64,000 bases of DNA. Source: Ohtaekwangia koreensis (GTDB lineage: Bacteria > Bacteroidota > Bacteroidia > Cytophagales > Cyclobacteriaceae). The notes under the pieces were generated by a model. That model saw only the letters and a program-made list of their open reading frames with translations. It was not told the origin of the DNA and searched no databases. The DNA is taken from positions 1,212,580 through 1,276,579 of the forward strand of contig NZ_FUZU01000001.1 of the NCBI RefSeq assembly GCF_900167975.1, in the 5' to 3' direction. The translations under genes and the position numbers were made by a program. Shown piece by piece: positions 47,690 to 57,500 of this stretch. Every line of letters begins with the position of its first letter. Positions within the stretch are counted from its first letter, which is position 1.

Positions 47690-47722
47690 ATAAGAGGCTG
47701 AGTATGCAACTCAGCCTCTTAT
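47690..47722 (+). terminator. Strong hairpin terminator between SusD and FG-GAP gene
   Basis: A 13-bp perfect stem (ATAAGAGGCTGAG 47690-47702; CTCAGCCTCTTAT 47710-47722) with a 7-nt loop continues into TTTCATTT. It starts 20 nt after the SusD stop and ends 32 nt before the FG-GAP start. It should end most SusCD transcripts, with read-through or a separate promoter for the following gene. Confidence 0.8.
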
Positions 47723-47754
47723 TTCATTTGATACAACGCAAAATTCCGACTCAA

Positions 47755-50700
47755 ATGAAAAAAGGTAAAAAGTTATTAACGTGGCTTTGCACAGGCTTTG
47801 TATACTTGGTAATTCAGTACTGGCTATGTTTAGATGGCTTTGCACAGGATAAAAAGTTGTTTCAAGTTATATCCTCTTCTCAGACAGGAGTGGATTTTAA
47901 AAATGTTATTGTCGAGGATGCAAGCAACAATGCACTTACGTACGAGAATCTATATAACGGTGGTGGTGTAGCAGTGGGGGATATAAATAACGATGGATTA
48001 GAGGATATATACTTCGTCTCAAATATGAAGTATAATAAGCTCTATCTTAATCTTGGTAATTTTAAGTTTAAGGAAATAACAAAACTGGCAGGTGTAAAAG
48101 GCCGTGAAGGGTGGAAGTCAGGAGTATCGATGGTAGACATTAATGGAGATAATCTTCTTGATATATATGTATGTTATTCGGGTAAAACCGATGTTGAAAA
48201 AAGAAGAAATCAATTTTTTATAAATAAAGGTGACCTCACATTCGAGGATAAAGCGAAGGAGTATGGTTTGGACGACCCTTCGTATTCAACGCAAGCCACT
48301 TTCTTTGACTATGATCGTGATGGTGACCTGGACGTTTTTTTGTTGGCAACTAACGTAAAGGTAATTCGCGAACTTGAATATGCACAGGCTCGTACGGTGA
48401 AACATCCGTATGCAGGTGATAAGCTGTTCAGAAATGATGACGGCCATTTTACCGAAGTAACCACGGAAGCAGGTATACTTTCAAATGCCCTTGGTTTTGG
48501 ATTGGGCGTTGCTGTAGCAGATGTGAATAAAGACGGCTGGCAGGATATCTATGTGTCTAATGACTACGTTGAACCTGATTATCTATATATTAATAATGGA
48601 AATGGCACCTTTACAGATCGACTGCAGCAGTATATTCAGCATATATCTCATTTCTCAATGGGATGTGATATAAATGATATCAACAATGATACCTGGCCGG
48701 ATATTTTTACAACAGACATGCTTCCGGAAGATAACAAGAGACAGAAATTATTATATGGTCCGGAGAACTATGAGCAATACGCGCTGATGGTTTTAAATGG
48801 TTTCTACCATCAAAATATGCGGAACATGTTGCATGTTAACAATGGCGATGGAACGTTTAGCGAAGTGGGACAGCTTGCCGGTATATCTAATACTGACTGG
48901 AGCTGGGCTCCACTGTTTGCTGATTACGACAATGACGGCTGGAAAGATCTTTTTGTAACCAATGGGTACTTTCGCGATTATACGAACCGTGATTTTTTGA
49001 AGTATAAAGGTGATTACTATTTTAAGAAAGCCATAGACGGTGAAAAACCGGACACACTTCAGTTGGTTAGTTCAATGACCTCTACACCGCTTCATAACTA
49101 TATATTCAGCAATGACCACGGCGTAACGTTTAGTGACAAAAGTCTTGCCTGGGGTTTTGATAAAAAAGGATTTTCGAACGGAGCGGCATATGCAGACCTG
49201 GATAATGACGGTGATCTTGATTTAATTGTTAATAATCAGAATGAAGATGCTTCAATATACCGGAATGGTGTACGTGATCAATTCCCCGATAAAAATTATA
49301 TCGCGATCAAGCTTAACGGCATTGGTAAAAATACAAGGGCAATAGGAAGTAAGGTATATATATATGCGGGGGCACAGGCTCAATACGTTGAGCAAATTCC
49401 AACGCGCGGATATCAATCTTCTGTAAGTCCGGTTTTGCATTTTGGCTTAGGAAATAACGCAGCCATTGATTCAATCAAAGTATATTGGCTGAACGGAACG
49501 ACTTCAACGCTTTTCAATGTGAAAGCAAATCAGCGTATTGAGATAGGTCAGGCTTCTGCAGAGCGCGTTGCCAGAGGTGAAAAAAAGGAAGCGCCTTTTT
49601 TTACAGAGGTAACGTCACCAATACAGTATCGTCATGCAGAATATGGATTGAATGATTTTAAACGGCAACCTTTGATGAATACGATGCCGTCTGTATGCGG
49701 TCCTGTTATGGCAACTGCAGACGTGAACGGTGACGGCCTTACAGATATATTTATAGGAGGAACCAAGGAGAGCCCTGGAAAGCAATTTATCCAGACGAGC
49801 CATGGTGATTTTCAGGAATCTTTGGACTGGAATTACAAGGAAGATTTTTCATGCACAGATGCGGATGCTATATACTTTGATGCTGATCGTGATGGTGATC
49901 AGGATTTATACATTGTCAGTGGTGGATATCTGGATTATGCAGAGAATGATAAAGTGCTGCAGGATCGATTCTATATTAATAATGGTAATGGTAAGTTTAC
50001 CCGTACAACGGATGCACTTCCTGTGTTGCGAACATCAAAATCGTGCGCACGTGTTGCTGATGTAGATCAGGATGGCGATCTTGATATTTTCCTGGGCGGA
50101 CGTATAGTTCCCGGTCTGTATCCTGTATCACCGAGAAGTTATCTATTATTAAATGATGGCAAAGGCAAATTTACAGATGCCACAGAGGGAATCATTCCTT
50201 CAATTGCAAAGGCGGGAATGGTAACAGACGCAGCCTGGGTCGATATAAATGATGATTCGTTTCTGGATTTGATTGTTATTGGAGAGTTTATGCCCGTTCG
50301 GATTTTTATAAATAAGCAAGGAAAAGAATTTAAGGAATCAACCGCATCGTATTTTTATACCCCTGAAGAAGGACTATGGAATCGGCTTTCTATAGCAGAT
50401 GTTAACAAGGACGGACGTCCTGATCTGATTGTTGGTAATTTTGGTCTTAATTCTCAACTCAAGGCTTCACGTGATGAACCTGTTACAATGGTCTATGGAG
50501 ATTTCGACAAGAACGGATCTGTAGATCCGATCATGTCATACTATATTCAGCATAAATCTTACCCTTTTCCAAGTCGTGATGAATTATTGGATCAGATATA
50601 CCCGATGCGAAAGAAATTCACAAACTATGCGTCCTATGCAGATGCCACACTCACGGGTATATTTAGTGAAACAGAGTTGAAAGCAGCGCAGACGCTTAGA

Positions 50701-51078
50701 CTTACGGAATTGCGGACCGTTTTATTTTTGAACAAAGGGGACAGTTTTCAAAAACAGATACTTCCCACGGAAGCACAATATGCTCCTATTTTCGACATCC
50801 AGGTATTGGATTATAATAAAGATGGAAATCCAGATTTGTTAATGGCAGGGAACCAAAGTGCTATTCGTGTTCGCCTTGGAATGATGGATGCAAATTATGG
50901 ACAATTATTTAAAGGTGATGGTAAAGGTAATTTTCAATATATACCACAAAACGTATCGGGGCTTTCTGTTATTGGTGATGTGAAATCATTGCGAATAGTA
51001 AAGATCGGAAATGACGATTACTTACTGGCAGGAGTGAATAATATTGGTGTAGCGGCCTATAAGGTGAATAACAAATGA
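47755..51078 (+). CDS. Exported FG-GAP/VCBS repeat protein with ASPIC/UnbV-like domain
   Basis: About 1,107 residues from the ATG at 47755. An upstream in-frame ATG at 47629 is rejected because it would run through SusD and the terminator and would bury the signal peptide (MKKGKKLLTWLCTGFVYLVI...). No lipobox is seen, unlike the paralogue at 6129. Repeated DxNxDGxxD blades occupy about 60-470 and 630-860 (DINNDGLEDIY, DYDRDGDLDVF, DVDQDGDLDIF). The ASPIC/UnbV-like part is at about 515-600 (RGYQSSVSPVLHFGLG). Its last four bases (ATGA) overlap the haloperoxidase start, so the two are translationally coupled. Confidence 0.88.
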   Translation: MKKGKKLLTWLCTGFVYLVIQYWLCLDGFAQDKKLFQVISSSQTGVDFKNVIVEDASNNALTYENLYNGGGVAVGDINNDGLEDIYFVSNMKYNKLYLNLGNFKFKEITKLAGVKGREGWKSGVSMVDINGDNLLDIYVCYSGKTDVEKRRNQFFINKGDLTFEDKAKEYGLDDPSYSTQATFFDYDRDGDLDVFLLATNVKVIRELEYAQARTVKHPYAGDKLFRNDDGHFTEVTTEAGILSNALGFGLGVAVADVNKDGWQDIYVSNDYVEPDYLYINNGNGTFTDRLQQYIQHISHFSMGCDINDINNDTWPDIFTTDMLPEDNKRQKLLYGPENYEQYALMVLNGFYHQNMRNMLHVNNGDGTFSEVGQLAGISNTDWSWAPLFADYDNDGWKDLFVTNGYFRDYTNRDFLKYKGDYYFKKAIDGEKPDTLQLVSSMTSTPLHNYIFSNDHGVTFSDKSLAWGFDKKGFSNGAAYADLDNDGDLDLIVNNQNEDASIYRNGVRDQFPDKNYIAIKLNGIGKNTRAIGSKVYIYAGAQAQYVEQIPTRGYQSSVSPVLHFGLGNNAAIDSIKVYWLNGTTSTLFNVKANQRIEIGQASAERVARGEKKEAPFFTEVTSPIQYRHAEYGLNDFKRQPLMNTMPSVCGPVMATADVNGDGLTDIFIGGTKESPGKQFIQTSHGDFQESLDWNYKEDFSCTDADAIYFDADRDGDQDLYIVSGGYLDYAENDKVLQDRFYINNGNGKFTRTTDALPVLRTSKSCARVADVDQDGDLDIFLGGRIVPGLYPVSPRSYLLLNDGKGKFTDATEGIIPSIAKAGMVTDAAWVDINDDSFLDLIVIGEFMPVRIFINKQGKEFKESTASYFYTPEEGLWNRLSIADVNKDGRPDLIVGNFGLNSQLKASRDEPVTMVYGDFDKNGSVDPIMSYYIQHKSYPFPSRDELLDQIYPMRKKFTNYASYADATLTGIFSETELKAAQTLRLTELRTVLFLNKGDSFQKQILPTEAQYAPIFDIQVLDYNKDGNPDLLMAGNQSAIRVRLGMMDANYGQLFKGDGKGNFQYIPQNVSGLSVIGDVKSLRIVKIGNDDYLLAGVNNIGVAAYKVNNK

Positions 51079-52403
51079 TGTTAAGACTACTTGCTATAGT
51101 TATAGTGCTGACGTGTATGAATGGGTTTACGGCAGCGCAGGACAAACAGTATGTTGAGGAGTTTACGCAATATACTTTTTACTTGTCAGAGGTGATGTTA
51201 CATGATGTCGTGAATCCACCAGCGGCCAGTCGATTTTACGCATACGCGATGTTGGGCGCCTACGAAGCAATTTATGCCGCCGATAATTTGCAAGTTGACA
51301 TTGCTAAAAATTTCAGGATAAATCCAGGATTTCGTTTCAATGTATTGCCTGCTCATTACTCCAGGAGTTTCTGTGCTATATATGCGATGCTGGATGTTGG
51401 CAGGCAGATGATTCCTTCGGGATATAGCCTTGAGGAAAGAGAACTTGAACTGGTAAAACTTTATAGGAAAAAGCATAAACTTTCAGAAACTGATATTGAA
51501 GAAAATATAGCGTTCGCGAAGAACGTAGCGGATCAGGTCACCGCCTTCGCCAAAATGGATGGCTATCTAAAGTTAAGCACCTGGCAGCGCTATAATCCGA
51601 ATACCAGGGAAGAAGGTCATTGGTATCCGACTCCTCCGGAGTATATGTCGGCAGTAGAGCCGCAATGGAAAACGATACGCCCTTTCTTTTTAGATTCAGC
51701 TTCTCAATTCCCTCCACGGCCACCAGTTCCCTTTGATAAGGGAAAAGAGTCCGGTTTTTATAAGCTTATGCAGGAAGTGCATGTGACATCGAATACCTTG
51801 ACAACCGAGCAAAGATCTATAGCCGCATTTTGGGACTGTAATCCGTTTGCTGTTACCTATTCCGGGCATATGGCTATGGGCATAAAAAAAATATCACCAG
51901 GAGGACACTGGATTGGTATTACAGGTATTGCGTGCCGAAAGGCAAAAGCTCCGCTGGATAAAACTGTATTTGCTCATGTACTGGTAGCCCTTACGTTGTG
52001 TGATGGATTTATTAGTTGTTGGAATGAGAAGTACACCAGTGATCGCATTCGTCCTGAAGCCGCTATCAATAAATATATGGATCCTTCATGGCGCCCGTTG
52101 CTACAAACGCCACCATTTCCGGAATATACCAGTGGCCACAGTGTTATATCCACTGCAAGTGCAGAAGTGCTAACGCATCTTTTCGGCGACAATTTTGGGT
52201 TTACCGATACTTCCGAGGAATATTTTGGATTGCCTGCACGTACATTTGTGTCATTTCGTCAGGCTGCGAGTGAAGCGGCAATTTCCCGCCTATACGGAGG
52301 TATACATTTCCGAGATGCTATTGAAGCAGGCCAGGAGCAAGGGCGTGCTATAGGAAAGTATATTATCATCCGCCTTGACTCAGGCATCACAAAGGGTCAG
52401 TAA
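51075..52403 (+). CDS. Exported vanadium-dependent haloperoxidase (PAP2 superfamily)
   Basis: A 442-residue protein with a signal peptide ending near residue 22 (CMNGFTAAQ). The vanadate/phosphate site of the PAP2 superfamily is visible in order: Lys319 and Arg326-Pro (KYTSDRIRPEAAIN), Ser353-Gly-His355 (EYTSGHSVIS) and Arg405 with the catalytic His (SRLYGGIHFRDAIEAG). Members oxidise halides with H2O2 or act as acid phosphatases; these motifs alone do not settle which. It is coupled to the FG-GAP protein and belongs to a SusCD neighbourhood, so it acts in the envelope on an imported or surface compound. Confidence 0.9.
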   Translation: MMLRLLAIVIVLTCMNGFTAAQDKQYVEEFTQYTFYLSEVMLHDVVNPPAASRFYAYAMLGAYEAIYAADNLQVDIAKNFRINPGFRFNVLPAHYSRSFCAIYAMLDVGRQMIPSGYSLEERELELVKLYRKKHKLSETDIEENIAFAKNVADQVTAFAKMDGYLKLSTWQRYNPNTREEGHWYPTPPEYMSAVEPQWKTIRPFFLDSASQFPPRPPVPFDKGKESGFYKLMQEVHVTSNTLTTEQRSIAAFWDCNPFAVTYSGHMAMGIKKISPGGHWIGITGIACRKAKAPLDKTVFAHVLVALTLCDGFISCWNEKYTSDRIRPEAAINKYMDPSWRPLLQTPPFPEYTSGHSVISTASAEVLTHLFGDNFGFTDTSEEYFGLPARTFVSFRQAASEAAISRLYGGIHFRDAIEAGQEQGRAIGKYIIIRLDSGITKGQ

Positions 52404-52718
52404 CTCGCTGATATTCAACGGTAGTATATATCTTTACGGAAAGATAAAAGGCTGTTATGCCTCCTGGTATGACATAGCCTTGTACAGACCCCCATTTATA
52501 CCAAGCTATATACCGGAGTAATTGCCACGTAAGGTTTATAGAAGTATGTAATAAATTGAACTTGCAGGGGTTGATATAACCAATCTTTTAGGGCAGTGGT
52601 GCGCACACGGTAGTTTGTTGTGATGTGTAAGAATATCATACTAATTGCTCATTATATTCTATTTCTATGCTTTTAATTTACGTGTAGTTAGTACGTTATA
52701 CCTAATTCTGCCCTGTTG
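52404..52718. other. Intergenic region of about 315 nt before the surface/toxin locus
   Basis: No gene seen. A 7-bp AT-rich hairpin (TATCTTT 52429-52435, AAAGATA 52440-52446) is too weak to call as the haloperoxidase terminator. The rest is AT-rich and should contain the promoter of the following locus, but I could not assign its elements. Confidence 0.35.
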
Positions 52719-54437
52719 GTGAAATCTCTACTGTTGACTGTGTTTTGCATTATAGCCTATTCGATCCTAAATGCCCAGAACCTGGAATCGATCGGAAAGG
52801 AAAAACCATTATCTATTACTGGTGGTATCTCTCTAAACCAAATAGTATATGGAGTACGTGGTATAGAATCTCGGCGTGACCCCTATTCTTACTATGCATC
52901 TGGTAACATTAACTTCTCCTTGTATGGCTGGAGTTGTCCTCTGAGCTTTTCAATCTCCAATCAAAATACATCCTTTCAACAACCTTTCAATCAATATAGT
53001 CTTCATCCAACCTATAAATGGATTACGGCTCATGCAGGATATACCAGCATGACGTTTTCGCCATATACTGTTAATGGACATATATTTCTGGGTGGAGGTA
53101 TAGATCTCGCTCCAGAAGGCAAGTTTAAATTTAGTGCGCTATACGGCCGTTTTTTGAAGGCTGTAGAACCCAATAGTGATACAACATTACAAAATGTAGC
53201 AACCCCCGCATTCAAACGGATGGGCTATGGGTTTAAAGCCAGCTACGGTGACGGGAGTAATTTTGTAGATGTAATCACCTTTCATGCACAGGACGAAGTT
53301 AATTCCATCCAGTTTGTACCGGAAGATCAAGGCATACTTCCGGAGGAAAATCTCGTGATGAGTATAGCTGCAGGAAAATCGTTGTTTGAACACTTTCTTG
53401 TAAAGGCGGAAATCTCCGCCAGTGCGCTTTCACGCGATACACGAGCGGCCGAGGCTGACCAAGACCATCCGCTTGCCAAAGCAAAGTTTATATATACACC
53501 ACGAATTTCGTCTTCCTACTATAAGGCATTTAAAACATCTCTTAATTACCAACAGGACGGCTATGCGCTGGGTGTTGCCTATGAACGCATTGATCCGCAG
53601 TATCGCACGTTGGGTTCTTATTATTTCAATAATGACCTTGAAAGCATAACGGCTAATGGTGCAGTCGCCATTTTGCAAGGAAAGATGAATGTAGCCGTAA
53701 GCGCAGGTACGCAGCGTGATAACCTTGATAAGACTAAAATCAGCACGATGCGCAGGGCGGTTGGTTCGATTAATATAGGATATACTCCCACACAAAAAGT
53801 AAACCTTGGTGTTTCATATTCAAATTTCCAAACCTATACCAACATCCGTTCCCAATTTATAGATGTAAATCAGTTAACACCTTACGATAACCTCGATACA
53901 CTGAACTATACACAGATCTCACAAAACGCTACCGTAACAGCTATGTATATGTTTGGCAAGAATGAAAACAAACGCCAGACATTGAACTGCAATCTTACAT
54001 TTCAGGATGCAGCTGACAAACAGGGAGAAGTAACACAAAACTCCGGCACCCAATTCTATAACGTAAATACCGCCTATGCTTTGAGTATTGTACCTCAAAA
54101 TATGATGGTATCTGTTTCTTTAAATGCAGCGCTAAACAAGGGCGCTGATGTAAGCTCGAAAACACTGGGGCCGACCGTTGCAGTAAGTAAAACTTTTTTT
54201 GAGAAGAAGCTGAGAACAACATTATCGTCTTCCTATAACAATACCTATACAAATTCAGAACGTGTAAGTACAGTTTTGAACGGACGTGTAAATGGAAGTA
54301 TATCTGTCCAAAAGAAACATAATCTTAATCTGAGCCTGGTGGTTGTAAACAGGAGTAGCAATAGAGAAGGAAGCGCTCAGGAATTCACAGAATTTACAGG
54401 GACACTGGGATATAGTTATTCATTTGGACTCCGGTAA
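52719..54437 (+). CDS. Outer-membrane beta-barrel-like protein of unknown function
   Basis: About 572 residues. No ATG precedes the signal peptide; GTG at 52719, or TTG one codon earlier, is the likely start (KSLLLTVFCIIAYSILNA). The mature protein is almost all amphipathic beta strands of 8-12 residues with Tyr/Phe-rich ends, terminating in LGYSYSFGLR, consistent with an outer-membrane barrel. It shows no plug or SusC motif. It sits directly upstream of the TANFOR/toxin gene (15-63 nt). I infer a role in secretion or anchoring of that protein; I know no characterised homologue. Confidence 0.75.
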   Translation: MKSLLLTVFCIIAYSILNAQNLESIGKEKPLSITGGISLNQIVYGVRGIESRRDPYSYYASGNINFSLYGWSCPLSFSISNQNTSFQQPFNQYSLHPTYKWITAHAGYTSMTFSPYTVNGHIFLGGGIDLAPEGKFKFSALYGRFLKAVEPNSDTTLQNVATPAFKRMGYGFKASYGDGSNFVDVITFHAQDEVNSIQFVPEDQGILPEENLVMSIAAGKSLFEHFLVKAEISASALSRDTRAAEADQDHPLAKAKFIYTPRISSSYYKAFKTSLNYQQDGYALGVAYERIDPQYRTLGSYYFNNDLESITANGAVAILQGKMNVAVSAGTQRDNLDKTKISTMRRAVGSINIGYTPTQKVNLGVSYSNFQTYTNIRSQFIDVNQLTPYDNLDTLNYTQISQNATVTAMYMFGKNENKRQTLNCNLTFQDAADKQGEVTQNSGTQFYNVNTAYALSIVPQNMMVSVSLNAALNKGADVSSKTLGPTVAVSKTFFEKKLRTTLSSSYNNTYTNSERVSTVLNGRVNGSISVQKKHNLNLSLVVVNRSSNREGSAQEFTEFTGTLGYSYSFGLR

Positions 54438-54500
54438 TTTTTTATATATAGTTTGAATACTTTGTTTGAATTTGATTGGACCTTTAATCGACACGTTAAC

Positions 54501-57500
54501 TTGAAATCACTCAAATCGATTTTATTTTTTTTATTCCTGTTTGTAGGCAAGATTTCATTTGCTCAAGTATATCCTGTTCAGGCTACAGTCCAATTGACGC
54601 CACCATACTCACTATACCTATCTGACTATGTTGAGTCAGGGACCGAGCGGTTGGCATTAAATATTTTTCTGGCAGATATAGCGCGCCCTCAATTGGATGT
54701 GCGCTTCAGACTACGCATCGTGGGGCAGGGTGTTACTATAGAGACAAAGCCTGAGTACAGACCTGCACCAATCAGTATACAAGGTGGTGTTTCGCAACGT
54801 CTGATCAGCACCGATCTTGCAGACTATTTTAATTCAAACAACCTCAACTTTCAGGGTATTTCACGGAGGGAGTATGACCAGCGTGGAAAGTTACCGGAAG
54901 GCGTATACCAGTTCTGTTTTGAAGTGCTTGAATATAATCGCGGAGCAAAAATTTCCAACACAGCGTGCGGTACGGCATGGATGATATTAAATGATCCTCC
55001 TATCGTAAACCTTCCACGGCAGAATGAGAAACTGAAAGTACAGACTCCGCAAAACGTATTACTGCAATGGACACCACGTCATACTGGTTCTCCAAACTCA
55101 GCATTTACAACCAGCTATGATGTTACGATGGTGGAGGTATGGCCATCGACCCGCAATCCAAATGATGCGATCCTCACATCACCTCCTATATTTGAGACCA
55201 CCACCAGTAGCACTACCGTTGTATATGGTCCTGCAGAAACACCGCTGGAGCCGGGCAGACGTTATGCCTTTCGCGTTCGCGCCAGAAGTATATCAGGAGT
55301 AGATGAGCTTGATCTTTTCAAGAATAACGGTTATAGCGAAGTTATCAGTTTTGTATATGGTGACGCTTGTGATCTGCCCACCGGTATAAATGCGGGCTCG
55401 ATCGGAACGTCAAAGTTCAGCCTTACGTGGGATGGCTTATTCAACCACACAGCATATAAAGTCCGCTACCGTGAAACCGGTACAACCAATTGGTATGAGA
55501 ACAGTGTAACATCAACCAATGCGGATATATACTCGCTCAAGCCGGGCACAGTATATGAATACCAGGTAGCCGCTACTTGCGGATTTTATGATGGTCAATA
55601 TTCTGCGGTATCGAAAATTACTACCAATCCATTACCTGAAGCAGAGTATGCCTGTGGAGCTCCTATAGGTACATTCAACATTGATCCGAAAGAACTTACC
55701 GGCTCGCTAAAGGCGGGCGATATCATACAGGCTGGCGACTTCGATGTGAAACTTACAAAAGTTACGGGTAGCAATGGTATTTTCAGTGGCGAAGGTGTGA
55801 TTGAAGTTCCATACTTCAACAAAGCGAAAGTAAAAACATCCTTTGCAGACATCACGGTAAGTAAAGAACTCCGGATGGTGAATGGCTATATGAATGTTAC
55901 CGGAGCAGCGGTTGATATCATTCCTTCCGGAGTACTGGATGCCATGAATGATCTTACTGAAGTGTTGAACGCTGCAGACTCCGCGCTCAATACCATCGAA
56001 GAAAATTTGCCAGAACAATTTGATCCAAATTCATTTGTAGCCGATACTGCGATTACTGTAAAAGAAGGTATAAGCTCTGTATATAAAGACGATGACGGAA
56101 CCGTTGTCATTGTTGATAGTAAAGGAACTGAAACACGCTTGCCTGTCGGTACATCTGCTGCTATAAAAGATGATAATGGCAAAGGATATCTGGTAGATAA
56201 AAAGGGGAATGTACATAAGGTTACAGCTGATGTCGCTGCAAAAGCAGGAAACCGTGAGTATAATCTTACGCTCAAGTTTGCTGCCAATGGACGTATGCAA
56301 TATGGATTTGATGAACGTAAGCATGACGCAATTGGTAAAGATTATGAACAGCTGAAGAACTACTCTGTTGCCTGGAAGTCGGTTGCATCAGGAGGTGTTA
56401 CAGATGTGGTAACAGCCTTACTGAGTGGCACTGGTATAGACAATAGCAAGATTAAATTTGAACAAAGTGGTATAGTGTTACAGGCACAACCCTTTGCCAA
56501 TAATCAGACGACACTTTCCGTCCGTGGTGGAAGTGATGGAACGGAAGAAGGCTTGCTGGCAGTATATAGCGCATCCGATACAGGCAAAGTACAAGTGCTG
56601 GGCAAGCTTAATGTGGTGTCCTATAATAAGATTTCAAACTCCGTTGTGATCGTTCCCGTAAACAATACAACACTCCCTTCCGGACTCACAGCACAAATAA
56701 TCGAAGATTCGCTCAATGCTATATATAAGCAAGCAGTAGTAGATTGGAAAGTAAGCATCGCCGCACCGATCACAGTAACAGGATTAGGTGATCCGTTTGA
56801 CGATGGTGACAGCGAACTGCTCTCCAACTATACATCCGACATGAAGTCGGTGATCAAAGCCTTCGGCAACCTGCAGGACGAGACACTCTATTTATTCCTG
56901 GTTAGCAATCCCCAGAGCAGCAATGGCTTGGGCTATATGCCACGCGGAAAACAGGTCGGATTTATTTTTGTAGACCATCACGGTTCTGATAAAGTAGCAC
57001 TCGTACGCACGATGGCCCACGAACTCGGCCATGGAACCTTCAGCCTGCATCATACATTCAAGGAGCCAAACTTCACGCTTACAAGAGGTGCTACGGATAA
57101 CCTGATGGATTATCCGAATGGTAACAAACTATATAAATACCAGTGGGATAAGATGCGTTATCCTGATATAGTGGTAGGGTTGTTTGAAGAGGATGAAGAG
57201 GGGAAGAGTGTAATTGCTACGTTGAGTAGTAATCTATCTATAAACGGCAAAGGTGAATACTTTGCTTATCTGACACCGGCAGGTTCGCGTATCATTCTTC
57301 CAAAGGATAAATACCCTATATTCTTTCACGGTATAGCCAATGATTCATATAACGAAGTAATCCCCGGTACACTTATTGGATTTAAAGATTCTCCGAATGT
57401 GGGCGAACCTGTTTTTAGTGGTGAGCAACATTGGGCAGATTTTAGCGGCGGTACTTTTAATGGATATAAAAACTATACTTATCAAAAGCCAGCGGTTGAT

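Noticed and set aside
47629-47754. Upstream in-frame ATG start for the FG-GAP protein
   Set aside because: It would overlap the end of SusD, run through a 13-bp terminator stem and place 42 residues before an evident signal peptide. The ATG at 47755 is preferred.
52429-52446. AT-rich 7-bp hairpin after the haloperoxidase as terminator
   Set aside because: The stem is weak, has only two G/C pairs, and no T-tract follows.
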